Shown piece by piece: positions 21,731-32,900 of a stretch of DNA of 64,000 nucleotides (positions are counted from its first letter, which is position 1; the number at the start of each line of letters is the position of its first letter). Source of the stretch: Ditylenchus dipsaci (Eukaryota > Nematoda > Chromadorea > Rhabditida > Anguinidae). Made by a program: the position numbers and the translations under genes. The stretch covers positions 62,001 through 126,000 of the forward strand of contig SADC01001294.1 in assembly GCA_004194705.1 (NCBI GenBank). The letters run 5' to 3'. The notes beneath the pieces are model-generated. The model made no database searches. It was not told the DNA's origin and saw only the letters and a program-made list of their open reading frames with translations.

Positions 21731-23888
21731 GGTGTATGGACGTTATACCCCAATGTATCATTTGATACATTGGGGTATAACGTCACTGTGACGTTATACC
21801 CCCAATGTATCATTTTTCAAATTCACTTTTTTAGGCGCTAATTCAAACCAAAACATTCCTTTTTGCTTCACTCCACACTTTCTACACCTTATTTAGTTTT
21901 CTATGTGTCTATGTCCTTTTACATTGATGAAACAATGTGGTATTTTCTTCCAGATGGAGAAATTCAGCTGGGAAAATGCCGACGTGATGGAGAAGCTGCA
22001 GCAGCGGAAAGACGGGAAACTAACGGATGCAGACGTTCAGAGCTTTCTTTCAAGCAAGTACAACAAAGATGTTAAGCGCGTTACGATCTCCCGCCACCTG
22101 CCGGTTGCGAAAACCGTGGATTCAAACGCAGAAGTGATGTTAGATTTTGCATGTGTCTTTGTGGTTTCTTTACCCTTTTTTTATTGAGCTAAAGACAAAG
22201 TTCGGTGGAAGCATGCTGGCTACTCGAAACGGAGAAAATTATCGCGTCTACATACAAAGAGATAAGAACTCATCAACATACAGATGCATGGACTGTTTTG
22301 TGTAATATTTTTTTATTGGGTTTTGGATGTGGTTTCTGATTACTGTCTGTTTAGTCTTCGCCGCAAACTGAATCTCGCTTTTCTAAGGCCACTCGTCTCA
22401 AAGTCAAAAGGCCAATTCATGCAGAACGACGGAATTCATCACGAGAAATGCAGGTGCTTTGACTACAACACTTTGATGGCGCAGAATGTGGACAGAAAAT
22501 AGCGTGAAAATGCTGCATCCGACCCGCTGATGAATCCACAACAAGCCTTTGAGCATGGAAGAAAAGAAGCAATGGAGCTATCGAAGAAGCGTGGAGAATG
22601 CGGCAAAAGGTTGTCATCAGCTCGAATCAAGTTTCCGGATTGGACCAAATGCCGTGCGCAATATTTTCGGAGGAGGCGAAAGGCTGGTTTTGCGGTCAAT
22701 GAAATGGAAATCTCCTGTTCAACCCTCCTACAACTGATGAGCAGCAATTTTTGCGAAGACATTACAGTAAGCCTTTTTATTTTGGAAAGTTTGTACAATT
22801 TTGATTTTAGGTATAATGGATTTCAATGAGGACGAGAATGAGAACACTGCCTTTGCGCCCCAGAAGACGTTCAAATCGCCAGGAGATGTTCCAAGAAAGG
22901 TCCAGTCAATTCTGGGAGATGGGAACTGTGGCTTTCGGTAAAATTTAAAAATGGTTATTTGTCTATTTCTTGAATTTCAGGGCACTGAGCTTCTGCTTGT
23001 TTGGTTCGGAGGAATACCACGCCTTTGTTCGCTCAACAATCGCCGATTATCTGCAGAAACACAAGGGCGAGGCATGGTGCGGGATTTTTATCCCGGACTT
23101 GGCAGATCAGGAGCGTCACATCGAAGACATGACCCATCCGGCAAAAGACGCAAGCGAAGTGGAAAAATGGGCAGAGAACTATGATCTGGCGGCAGCAGCC
23201 AAGGTTTTCAATGTTAACGTGCTGGTCTGGAGCGGCTTGGGATGTTCACTCTACACTCCGTCTATGGATGACTCAGTAAGAATGAAAACTTTGTGGCATT
23301 ATTTGATGGAGTTTTTTGTTACAGCTGGCCAATGAACAAGATAGGAATCTTCCTTCTCTACCGATCAAATATTCTCCGGGCCACTTCGAAGTCGTCCTTG
23401 ATGTCTGCAGTATATAACCGCTCATACTTATCCAATTTATGTCGTGGAATTGTTATTTTGTTTGAAAATCTTTATGGTTTGTCTTATTTTGTCGAATAAA
23501 AAGCCTACAGCCTTCAATTGACGTTCGATAGTTAGTGTCACGGCGCTTTTTTCCGACACACTTTTGTAGATCATCTAAATTAACTATGATGAATATGCGT
23601 AAAAATAAATTGCTATGACATAAGTGAATTGCTATGGCGTGATTGCTATGACATAAGTCACTCAATTTTCGGGTACAGTACGTTTGACTATCAAGAATTG
23701 GGTCAACGGTGAAATTATGCTGACGGTCAAATAGTCAAAATAGTGGAGTGAAGCAAAAATGATGTTTTGGTTTGAATTGGCGCCTAAAAAAAGTGAATTT
23801 AAAAAATGATACATTGGGGGTATAACGTCACTGTGGCGTTATACCCCCAATGTATCAAATGATACATTGGGGTATAACGTCATCGCAC
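21731..23888. mobile_element. Mutator-like (MULE) DNA element carrying an OTU protease gene
   Basis: 2158-bp element with long terminal inverted repeats. Left GGTGTATGGACGTTATACCCC, right (reverse complement) GGTGCGATGACGTTATACCCC. Both continue through CCAATGTATCATTTGATACA, a second inverted TATACCCCCAATGTATCA, TTCACTTTTTTAGGCGC and a GCTTCACTCC motif, about 135 bp in all. Each TIR itself contains a palindrome. The flanks carry the 9-bp repeat CTTTAAAGT. The inside holds one spliced gene on the plus strand. No DDE transposase core is visible, so the element is probably mobilised in trans. Confidence 0.82.
21954..23417 (+). CDS. OTU-domain cysteine protease encoded by the MULE-like element
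   Basis: Predicted deubiquitinase-type protein. Supported 3' exons: 22816-22937 (ends LGDGNCGFR), 22981-23275 (ALSFCLFGSEEYHAFVR ... NVLVWSG) and 23325-23417 (YSPGHFEVVLDVCSI, stop TAA). The OTU signature is complete: Asp and Cys in DGNC and the catalytic His in HFEVVLD near the C-terminus. Likely 5' exons start at 21954 (MEKFSWENADVMEKLQQRKD, after a CAG acceptor, so the true start may lie earlier). They include a TKFGGSMLATRNGENYRVY ... TYRCMDC segment (about 22199-22304) resembling the first half of a FLYWCH zinc finger, and a basic helix region near 22504-22690 (RKEAMELSKKRGECGKR; FRRRRKAG). FLYWCH and OTU modules are both known from MULE-related proteins. Exon joins in the 5' half are uncertain. 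Confidence 0.75.
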
Positions 23889-23897
23889 CTTTAAAGT
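23889..23897. repeat. Right 9-bp target-site duplication CTTTAAAGT
   Basis: Exact copy of 21722-21730. It fixes the right edge of the element at 23888. Confidence 0.85.
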
Positions 23898-24528
23898 AGG
23901 TGAGTGGTACGAATTTTTTTAGGTCGTCTACTACAAATAGCTGTATCTCAGCTTTTTTTAATTTCTAGCGCTCGTCACTAATACACAACACTGTCAAAAT
24001 TGTAGACTTTTGATTATCACAAGTCATAAATGGTCACGACCCGATAGTCGTCCCTTGATTCGGGAAAATTGTTGACGATTTCGTTGAGTTCATTGCTGTT
24101 GTATAGAAAATGGGATTAAATAAAACTTTATTCTATGCTGGTTCAATTTTATTTGAATTTGGTTTTTGTCTAATACTTTTATGAAGATCTCTATCCTACA
24201 TGCTATATTAGTCAAGCACGAATTTTCTCGGCCCAGCCTGCACTTCCTTGTTAAAAATCTGCAGTTCCTTGCATTATAGATTTCTCCACAAAAATGAGCA
24301 CCAGTAAAGTCGAGTGTCGATACAGTGCTTCTCTTGTTTTTCTAAACCCTTCGTTTTTTGACTATCTTGCCTCTTTTAAACTATACTAGAGCTTGCCCGG
24401 GTTGTATTTTCCGCTGATATTTCCGTAGCGCGTTTAATTTCTTTCTCGTTGATTTTTCCGTAGTATTTTGAAATTTATCTTGCGATAATATCACTTTTGA
24501 AGAATTTTAAAATTCTTTAACCCTCAAG

Positions 24529-25011
24529 CAGTGTTTTCAAAAGTCAAGGTCAAGTTCAAGGTCAAGGTCAAGGTAAAACTTGACTTTAAAACTTCAAGGT
24601 CGTTTTTCTCGATTTTTAGTAAGGAAAATGGGTCTGAATTTTTTTCCTATCCCCTAAAGTCAAGATTTTGCGCTGAACAAAACGTACTTTTCAGAATAAC
24701 GATATAATTTTTACACGATGAGATATAGCCTAAAGTCAAGGTAAAATCACCTTGATTTTAGCGAAAGTCAAGGTCAAGGTAAAATCAAGGTGATTTTACC
24801 TTGACTTTAGGCTATATCTCATAGTGCAAAAATTATATCGTTATTCTGAAAAGTACGTTTTGTTCAGCGCAAAATCTTGACTTTAGGGGATAGGAAAAAA
24901 ATTCAGACCCATTTTCCTTACTAAAAATCGAGAAAAACGACCTTGAAGTTTTAAAGTCAAGTTTTACCTTGACCTTGACCTTGAACTTGACCTTGACTTT
25001 TGAAAACACTG
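24529..25011. mobile_element. hAT-like palindromic MITE with TCAAGGTCA arrays
   Basis: 483 bp, flanked by the perfect 8-bp duplication CCCTCAAG (24521-24528 and 25012-25019), the hAT hallmark. Ends are CAGTGTTTTCAAAAG / CTTTTGAAAACACTG. The two arms of about 230 bp pair almost perfectly; I find about two mismatches. Each arm has three exact TCAAGGTCA words and the centre one more. No coding capacity beyond chance frames. It lies 1.2 kb upstream of TRAPPC6. Confidence 0.92.
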
Positions 25012-25019
25012 CCCTCAAG

Positions 25020-26206
25020 TAGAATACAATTACATGCCATCACTTTAAGTGACTTCACGACACACAGCTACACAGAAAAATAGTTAGTAATAAGTTTATG
25101 ATAGAAATAGCTAAAATAGCAATACAGAATTTATATGAGAGAAAGGAATTATATAGTGACACCAAAGAAGTTTAACAAAAGCATGGAGGTTTTAATAAAG
25201 ATCCAGATTTTTCTGTTTACTTCTTGCTTATAGCGTCTTTGTAAAATTATGAAATTTTTATTGCAAAACACAATCATATAGTATCACTCTCAATAATTTC
25301 ACCACTTTTGACCAAAACAAAAAACTCAAGAGAAGTTTTGTCTCAGATGTGCGAATGAGACGTGAACCTTGAGAAAACGTGGCACGACACGTGAGACACA
25401 GGTCTTAGATGTGATCTTTGAAGACGTGAGATATAAATCGTTACTTGACGTTACCTGTGACTTATGAGTTATAACATTTGAGATATGAAGAATGAGATTT
25501 ATAGTATCCCGTTTTATTAACGCTTGTTCGTACTTTAGTTTGTCTTTTCAAGCCAAAATAATTAAAAAAAAACTCTCGATACGAAATTTACATTACTGAA
25601 GACCTTGATTCATGTCAAGGCATGTTTGTGGGCAATTTTTTTTTCGGCTCTTGATTAAAAAAGCTTTTCCTTGTGAAAAAATCACTTTGAAAAAAGCATT
25701 AGGTATCTTCTCTCTTTTTTCCTTCATTTCAGCTTTCGGTGTTAAAAATAATTTTTTTTTGCATACACTATTGCACACAAACATTTTTCTTTTAGTATAC
25801 AGGATGTTTCAAGAAAACTGTCCCATTAAAAAAAAACTGGTGTACGTAACCTCTTTCTCGGCCGAAAATTTTTTGCATATTAGGTCATGTTAGGTTTCAA
25901 ACACGCTATTAATGTTATTTTTATGAAAAAATTGCAGAAAAGGGGATAAAACATAAGTTACATTAAAAATCGCTTTAATTTTTTTGAAAAATGGGGGAGT
26001 TTTTTTGAAACACCATGTATAGGATTTCAGCCAAATTTTCGCCATGCAGCCAAGTAATACCAAATTTATTCTAAATTTAAATTTAAAATGAGGATGGAAT
26101 TTTACAAAAAAAATAAAGTATATTTTATTGCAGCCTTTTTTTCAATCGATGATGATATTAATTTAGATAATAGACATCAAAACAGACGATAAACTAGCAA
26201 TACACA
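25020..26206. other. Upstream region of TRAPPC6; one small mariner-like MITE
   Basis: AT-rich. A stretch at 25330-25500 is rich in GTGAGA/ATGAGA words (degenerate). The element at 25800-26017 is the only structured repeat. No gene recognised. Confidence 0.4.
25800..26017. mobile_element. Mariner-like MITE, ends CAGGATGTTTCAAG / GAAACACCATG
   Basis: TA-flanked, 218 bp. The left TACAGGATGTTTCAAGAAAA is matched by the right TTTTTTTGAAACACCATGTA. Similar in design to 61236-61501 and to the left end at 49576. Confidence 0.65.
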
Positions 26207-27393
26207 ATGGCGACTAGTGGAAATGCTAATGCAAATAGTTCTGCCCCAACAATCCCTTCACCAATTGCCCCTTCACTTAACTCTACTATCCCTGTAGATT
26301 TCCCTTTTAACTTCCTACATGCTGAAATGGTAAATTTTTAATTTTTCAAATTGCGATCAGTTACAAATACCCAATTCAGGTGAGACATTTCAGGGTAAGA
26401 GACGCTGAAATAGCAGACAAGAAAGCGGAATGGTTGCAGCATGTAAAGGACAGTGATTTCGCGGATGCTTTGGTTTCTGGACAGCATAAAGATGGTCAAC
26501 AAGTGACCAGCCAAATATTTGCGCATGTAAATTCACTTCTTCAGATATTGTTTTTAATAGTTGTTGTTATAGGGAAACGCAGATACTCGACTAGAGTCTA
26601 TTGGTTACAGGTATTTTTTAAATGGTCACTGAATTTCTTTCAAATCTGTTAAATGAGTATACTCTTGTCACTCCTAAGTGCAGGGTGCTACTAAAATACC
26701 AATATTTTTTTAATGTGTATATATAGTCAACAAAATGTTTTTTTAATTTTGGTAATTTCGTAAATAACTACCCATTTATGCGTAAATTTTTCGGATGTTC
26801 CTCAGTAGCTTAAATGTCTTTAGAAGTCCTAGTCACAAAGCAGTAACTTCTAAAATTATTAGTTGCCCAGATCTTAAATGACAATCAAAATTTAACTAAA
26901 AATACAGCAATCGATTGAATTTTAAAAGTTTTAAGAGTGGGATACGTGCTTGTGGAAAGAATAGCTAAAGATGTGCCTAGACTGACCAGTGAGCTTGAAA
27001 CCATGAAATTCATCTGCAAAGAGTTCTGGACGACCGCTTTTGGCAAGGGGTGGACAATCTCAGGACTAATCATCAGGTTGAACTTTTTTAGTAGATTTTG
27101 AGACGAATTTAGAAAAAAAACATATTTAAGGGAATCTACATCATTCAGGACAACAAATTTCACACAGTCGCATCTTTCTCCGAAGGCACTCAGTATTTGG
27201 AAGAAAGTGTTGTTTTTCTTGCATTTCCTTCTGGTACGATATAGCTTTGATTTATTTTACGCAATTTTTTATTGAGCTCTAAATTTTAGGTGTAGTTCGA
27301 GGTGCTTTGGCAAATCTAGGTATATCCGCGCTAGTAACTGCCCAAGTAGAGAAATTGCCGGTTGTGAAATTCAACATTCATTTAAACAAATAA
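26207..27393 (+). CDS. TRAPPC6: TRAPPC6 (Trs33-type TRAPP core subunit)
   Basis: Core subunit of the TRAPP tethering complex, a Rab1 exchange factor for ER-Golgi traffic. Six exons: 26207-26329, 26380-26526, 26573-26610, 26936-27076, 27131-27233 and 27290-27393 (stop TAA). Diagnostic segments are ETMKFICKEFWTTAF (human ELDIMKFICKDFWTTVF), NLRTNHQ then GIYIIQDNKF, LAFPSG, and VVRGALANLGISALVTAQVE. The frame entering exon 4 gives FGKGWTISG, while the frame needed to join exon 5 gives GVDNLRTNHQ as in mammals. One missing G in the GGGG run at about 27046-27049 reconciles them. Compared with the usual short N-terminus, there is a Ser/Pro-rich extension in exon 1. In exon 2 (49 codons, phase 0 on both sides) about 30 extra residues follow FLHAEM. 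Exon 2 could be skipped in frame. AATAAA overlaps the stop region. Confidence 0.93.
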
Positions 27394-27470
27394 ATATCTG
27401 TGTTTTTACAGTCTATTTTTTGTGTATTTTATTTTTATTAAAGGGTGAGACCAATAAGTTTAAAAAATTC

Positions 27471-27718
27471 GACCCTAGTAGCGAATACCCCCCCCCCTTC
27501 CAACGATTTTCACCTTTTTTACTTAAGTAAGAAGTACCCAAATTTATGTCCCAGACCCGGAAAATGTGCGCAAACTCTTTATTAGTCACAACTTCCATAC
27601 GCTGGCCTATCCCCAAGCCTAAGGGCTAAGCCTAAACTTGTTGTTTGCAAGGGTTGTTACAGCAATTATTAAAAGGTCGGATTCTTGAGGGGGGGGGAGG
27701 GTATTCGCTACTAGCGCC
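27471..27718. mobile_element. Poly-C/G-ended MITE (CTAGTAGCGAATACCCCCC ends), copy 1
   Basis: The left CTAGTAGCGAATACC plus a C-run pairs with a right G-run plus GGTATTCGCTACTAG. The interior shares CCCCAAGCCTAAGGGCTAAGC, TTGTTGTTTGCAAGGG and AAAAGGTCGGATTCTTGAGG with the copy at 45949-46133. Confidence 0.85.
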
Positions 27719-29957
27719 AAAAATTCAACATCAGTGGCTCAATGAATCATTATTGTTTGCTGGCTCAAAATGGGTAGCAAGTTCGATCCCTCTTGGAAGC
27801 GCTCGAGTTAGTTTGACCCGTTTCATTAATTCTCAAAGTTTTTTGACTTACTGCATTCTCTCTAAAGAGCGTCAGGGGTCGAGGCCAAGACTAAGCGGTG
27901 AACCCCTTTTATCGCAATTTTAACGCGAAGTCAAAAAAAATTTGGATGTTGAAAAATAGAGCGGCATGCCGCTCTATCAGAGAGAATACGGTATTGAAGC
28001 CAGGTTCGAAATCAACGCCCTAAATTACTCCTAAGATTGGAGGTGAGTTATTAGAGCAGGGGAACTATTGAAGGAAATACGGTATTTTTAGAAAATAACA
28101 ACTAAATTGTAAGCTGAAAACTTTTTTCGGATTGGGTAGTTTTTTTTCAAGAGGAGAAAGAATGTCTGCGTCTATCTTTTTCCCCTTTTACCTACTGGTA
28201 TACCTTTTTAAAATGCCATTTAATAAAATTATAACATTTGTATTTTTACATGATTTGCAAAAACCGATGTTCTCAAAAAAATTTGACTTCAAATACAGTC
28301 GACTCCCTCAATCAGATACCCTGGCAGCCGGTTCTGAGGGAGTATCGGTACTTATCCGTTATTTGGGGACATTTTTTAAGACCTCTTTTTAATGTTTTTA
28401 TTGAGTAACTATCCAAATATACATCAAAAACTATTTTATAACTAGGGATCAGACTTATACGTTCTAAGAAACGAGAAATACGCGTATAAAATTACCCTAA
28501 AAACCGCCAAAAAATATTTAAAAAAACGTCTCGGAAAATGTCCCCGAATAAAGGCTAAGTACCGGAGTATTTCATAAAAGGAGTTTACTGCACTACATTC
28601 CTAGGTGGACAGACGCTTTATAGGCACCCTATTTTCGGGATAACGTCTTATTTTTCTGACATTTCATTATATTTTTTATTATCGAAAAAATGTATTAATC
28701 TTGAGCGGCGAAACGCGATAAATTTTAAAAAGACGGCAAACACTCGGTGGCACGTTCGAAAACGCGGCATTGGTCATCTTGACGCCCTAATATTCCAAAA
28801 AAGTTGAGGTGTTTAGTTTTGTAAGCATTAATTTGTATAAATCCTCTGTTACAATGGTCGCGTTTGGGGGTGACTTGTATTAAAAATGGTTTCACTATTA
28901 TGATCTTATTAATCATGATGTCTCATAAAGGGTCTTTTAACATATTTTTTAGAGTCAATCTCAAGGACATAGATTATCAAAAAACATACTTGGCAGCGCA
29001 GAATATGTTTTCTAACGCGATGAAGTACGTTGCATAATACTTGACTACAAAAATTTTAGTTGTGTGAAAAGCAATAATATATTGAGCAATTTATCATCGA
29101 AAAAAAGAAAATATTTTCAAACAATTTAATAAGTTTTTGATAAAAAAAATTCTAGCTTTAATAACATAATAAAAGAAAAAATCGCCATAATTATTATTAC
29201 CAAAAAATAGAAAGAAATTAAACAAAGCCTTGTAATTTTCTTATTTCTCTATTTGGGACAGTTATTGTTTTTCAATGGCCAATCAAACAAGCAAGAAATA
29301 TAGGAAGAGAGTAAATTAACAAAAAAAACGGGGAAAGAAGGGTTGAACAAGCTTCAGACTTCATGCCTTCAAGATGCGCATAGGGTCGGATTTTAGCTCA
29401 AAATGCTGCAAAACAACTTAATTTTTCTTTTCAATTGCGTGGACATAATCTGTATTAATTAGCTATTCAGAAAATTCAAAAATCTCACAAAAAAATAATT
29501 GGCTTCTTTAAAATAGGCACAAAGTCGGAGTTCTTTCCCAATTGGTTAATTCCAAAAAAAGAAAATACAGGAAGAAAGCAATAAAAAGAAGACGCCTCAA
29601 GTTCAATTCTGCTTAAGCGTCGTCTGTTTTGAAATATTGAATTTTGTTGTCTTTTGCTAATTAGAATGTTGATGTTTCTGGACAGAGCCACATAGCAAGG
29701 AATAAGACAAATTTTAACCGTTTTTAAATCTTAGTTCTAATGAAATTGTAAAAAACTAGCATCGTGGCCATAAGTAGATATTGTATTTCCTCTAATAGTC
29801 CCCCTCCTCCCAGTTTAAAGTGGCCTGAAAAATACTCTAAGCAAAATCTAACTTGAGGGTTCATTCAAATAAATTTCCGACCATAAAACATAATATATGT
29901 AAGTGCATCATCATCAACAGAGGCGTTTTCTTTCCTTTTCACCCAAACTTCTCAAAT
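27719..29957. other. Gap between TRAPPC6 and the acidic-protein gene
   Basis: It holds a fragment ending AGAGAATACGGTATT near 27955-28090, the pogo-like element at 28296-28590, and a CTCTAATAGTCCCCCTCC fragment near 29775. A tRNA-like remnant GGGTAGCAAGTTCGATCCC is near 27770. The remainder is AT-rich without a recognisable gene. Confidence 0.45.
28296..28590. mobile_element. pogo/Tigger-like MITE (CAGTCGACTCCCTCAATCAG end)
   Basis: The left end CAGTCGACTCCCTCAATCAG is followed by an internal GAGGGAGTATCGGTAC. The right end reads AAGTACCGGAGTAT ... GGAGTTTACTG. It is about 295 bp with CAG/CTG termini and TA at the left flank. Confidence 0.6.
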
Positions 29958-32900
29958 TCACAAAATAGTACATCTTTTCCTAGCTGCATCCAAATAGCGT
30001 CTAGGAAGGGTAGAATTCTTACTGCTTCCAGAAGTGTTTTGGGCACTTTCCTCGAGAGCCGAAGTGCTCTGAGCCACTTCAACTTGAGGGGTTGCAGATG
30101 CAGTTGGGGGTGCAGTGTTCACTTGCTCCTGGATTTGGGCAAGAGCTGGAGCCACTTGCTCCGGTGGAATCACTTCAGTGGCTTTGGTAGTGTCCTCAAC
30201 GACTAGAAGAATGGGCTCTTGCTGGTCATTTTTGGCATCTTCAACGGGAACTGAGACCACGATGGCAGGCTCAGAGATTGGGTGGTTTTGAGCTTCAATA
30301 GGCTGAGCAGTGATTTTGACGTGAGTCATTTCATAAGCGAGATCCACTGGCAGAGGGTTGACTTCAGGCACTGGAGGGGTTCAATGTGCTGAGGTTCAGG
30401 TTCTGAAATTGTGAATTGTTGTTAAGCTTATAGATTATAAAAGTCCTTTTTTTAGAATAATATGAAAATTTTGACCCTATACAAGGTAGCCCGAAAAAAT
30501 GCGGAAAATTTTTCAAACTAATTCTCATTATTTTTTATGCACAAATTTTTTTAATGAGGAAGCTACTAGGTGGTATACCTGCGCAAAATTTTCGAAAATT
30601 TTCGAGTTCATTTTTGGCCATCCTGAAAATAAGAGTGATCCAATCAAGTTTGTTCCCGCCTTGGGTGCGACACTTTTTTCACCCCTATTTTCGACGATTT
30701 TTGTGGAATGTGTTTGTCCATTGTGGTCTCAAAAATTGAAAGGATTGTCATTTTGCCGGTCGTTTCCGAAAATATCAAAATACTCGACATTGAGGACGGA
30801 TTTAAGCATGAGTCCTTAATACGTTCGAACTTTCAAATAATTGAATCACAAAACCAACAACAGCGAGGAACGAGCAAAAGTACACTGAGTTCTAATATAA
30901 GGCCAAAAAGTGTTCGATGTAAAAGTAAGCAACCTTTGACTTGCTCTACCACATGCGGGTTCAGAAGCTCTTCCTTCAATGGCTCTGGCTCGTCCTTCAC
31001 AAGGGGCTCTGCATGCATGCTTTCAATTGACAGTTTGTGAACTGGCTCATCCTCTACTGGTTCTTCAACTACTGGCTCACTCACTGCTGGCTTCTCAACC
31101 GCTGGGGGTTGCTCTTGCTGTTGGACCTCTACAATCTCAGGCTCTGAAGTCTTTTCAGGCACTTTTTCATGGCTTTCCCCTTCCATTGGAGCCGAAATTT
31201 CTTGATGTTTAACAGCAGCTGCAGTCACTTCTTCCACATGAGGCTCAATCACTTCAGGCTCGGCAGTCTTCTCAGGCACTTGATGGTCCATTTCAGCTGC
31301 AGGCACAGGCTCAACAACAACTGTAGTTTCTTCTTCAACGTGGTGCTCCACAACTTCAGGCTCGGCTACTGGCTGTTCTTGCTCTACTGCTTTCACTTCT
31401 GGCTGAGTCTCTTGAACTGGATGCTCTTCCACAACTATAGGTTCTTCAACCATCTGACTCTCCACCACTTCTGGCTCTTCAGTCACCTGGGTATTCACTG
31501 GCTGTTCAGCTGCTTGACTTTCAGCTGGCTTTTCCACTAGTTCTTCCGCCGGGCTATGCACTGTTTCTTCAGATGCCTGGACTTCCTCCTGTTCTTCAGT
31601 CACCTTGGCTGCCTCTTCAACTACCTGATTTTCAACCGGTTTATCCACTGGCTCTTCCACATGGTAACTTTGCTCAACGGCATGAGCTTCTGTAGAGCCA
31701 CTATTCACCTGTTCATGCACTTGGTCGGGACTTTCGCTAGTGAGGTCAAGCTTTTCGGGACTGCTGGCGCTAGTCATCTCTTCCACTTTTACAAAATCCA
31801 CTGAGGAGGGACTGATGCTGCTCTCCGCATCATTATCTAAGGTAGTGTCCACTTGATTAGTCTGAAAAGTTTGGGAATTATTAGGAATAGAATATTTTTC
31901 GGCAAGCCAACAAATAAAAAACCTCCAGATTGAAGGATTCATGAGTGGGTGGAGGTGTAGGCGGAGTTTGTGGCAGGCTCGCTTGAGATTCTGCTACATC
32001 TTCTGACTTATGAGTAAACTCCTGCAATGCATTTTGCTAACAGAAGGCAGATTAAAAAGGCATTTTGGTAATGGACCAGGTTAAAGTAATTCAAACCAAC
32101 CGTTTTGATTTGCTGGATACTGGACTCATGATGACCATTTAGCTGAGGCTGAAGGATCTCATCCACTAACTGAGCACTAATTTTGTTAAGCTCAGCTTCA
32201 TCCTTCATCTCTGCTTCGTCGTTGTTCTCAGTCTTAAATTGGGTTTATTAAAGTTTGGATGCATAGAAATACAGGTTTCAAAAAAAAATTGATCCTACGT
32301 TTCGTAATGTATAATAAGGCAAATTTATGGGGGTTTTTTTAATGCTTCAAAGGCCGAGCGTCACTTTTGCCCTTTTTAACTCGGAATTTAACGCTGTTTC
32401 TTTTTAGCTCTTTTACAGACTTTTAAAGAGTGTAAATGACCATTAAAAAGTCCGATTTATGTAAGTCATTTTTCGACAGATATTTTTTGCCTTCATTATG
32501 TACAACGATTTTTTTAAATTTTGATATCCTATACAGTAGACGCTCGATATCATCATCTTTAATTCTAAGCCGGCCCGGTTAGGCCCGGGTTAACTTACAG
32601 ACAACTGAAAATTCCACTATTTCAAAAGAATTTTTTCACCGTTTAACAATTTTTTGCATTCAAGCGCCCATTTATCATACATTTATTGCAATTGAATATT
32701 TCGAACTCCCAGGTTCGAATCCCAGTGGGTGCAAACCTTCTTTATCTCCTTTTTTTATTCCCTTTAGATACAACTTTGGCGTCAAAATGATCCTCAGGCT
32801 CTTGGCTATCTAACAAGGTTATCATTGCAGCGTTTCACACCACTACAGCTCTTAGATAAAAGACTGCAAACGAACAAAAAAAAGTTAATTAATGACATTT

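Noticed and set aside
24833..25018. KVKFKVKVKVK-type peptide frame
   Set aside because: Translation of the GTCAAGG word array in the hAT-like hairpin arm; no gene.
30979..31804. Leu/His/Phe-rich plus-strand frames
   Set aside because: Antisense shadow of the acidic E/P/V-rich exon; composition follows from the complementary codons.
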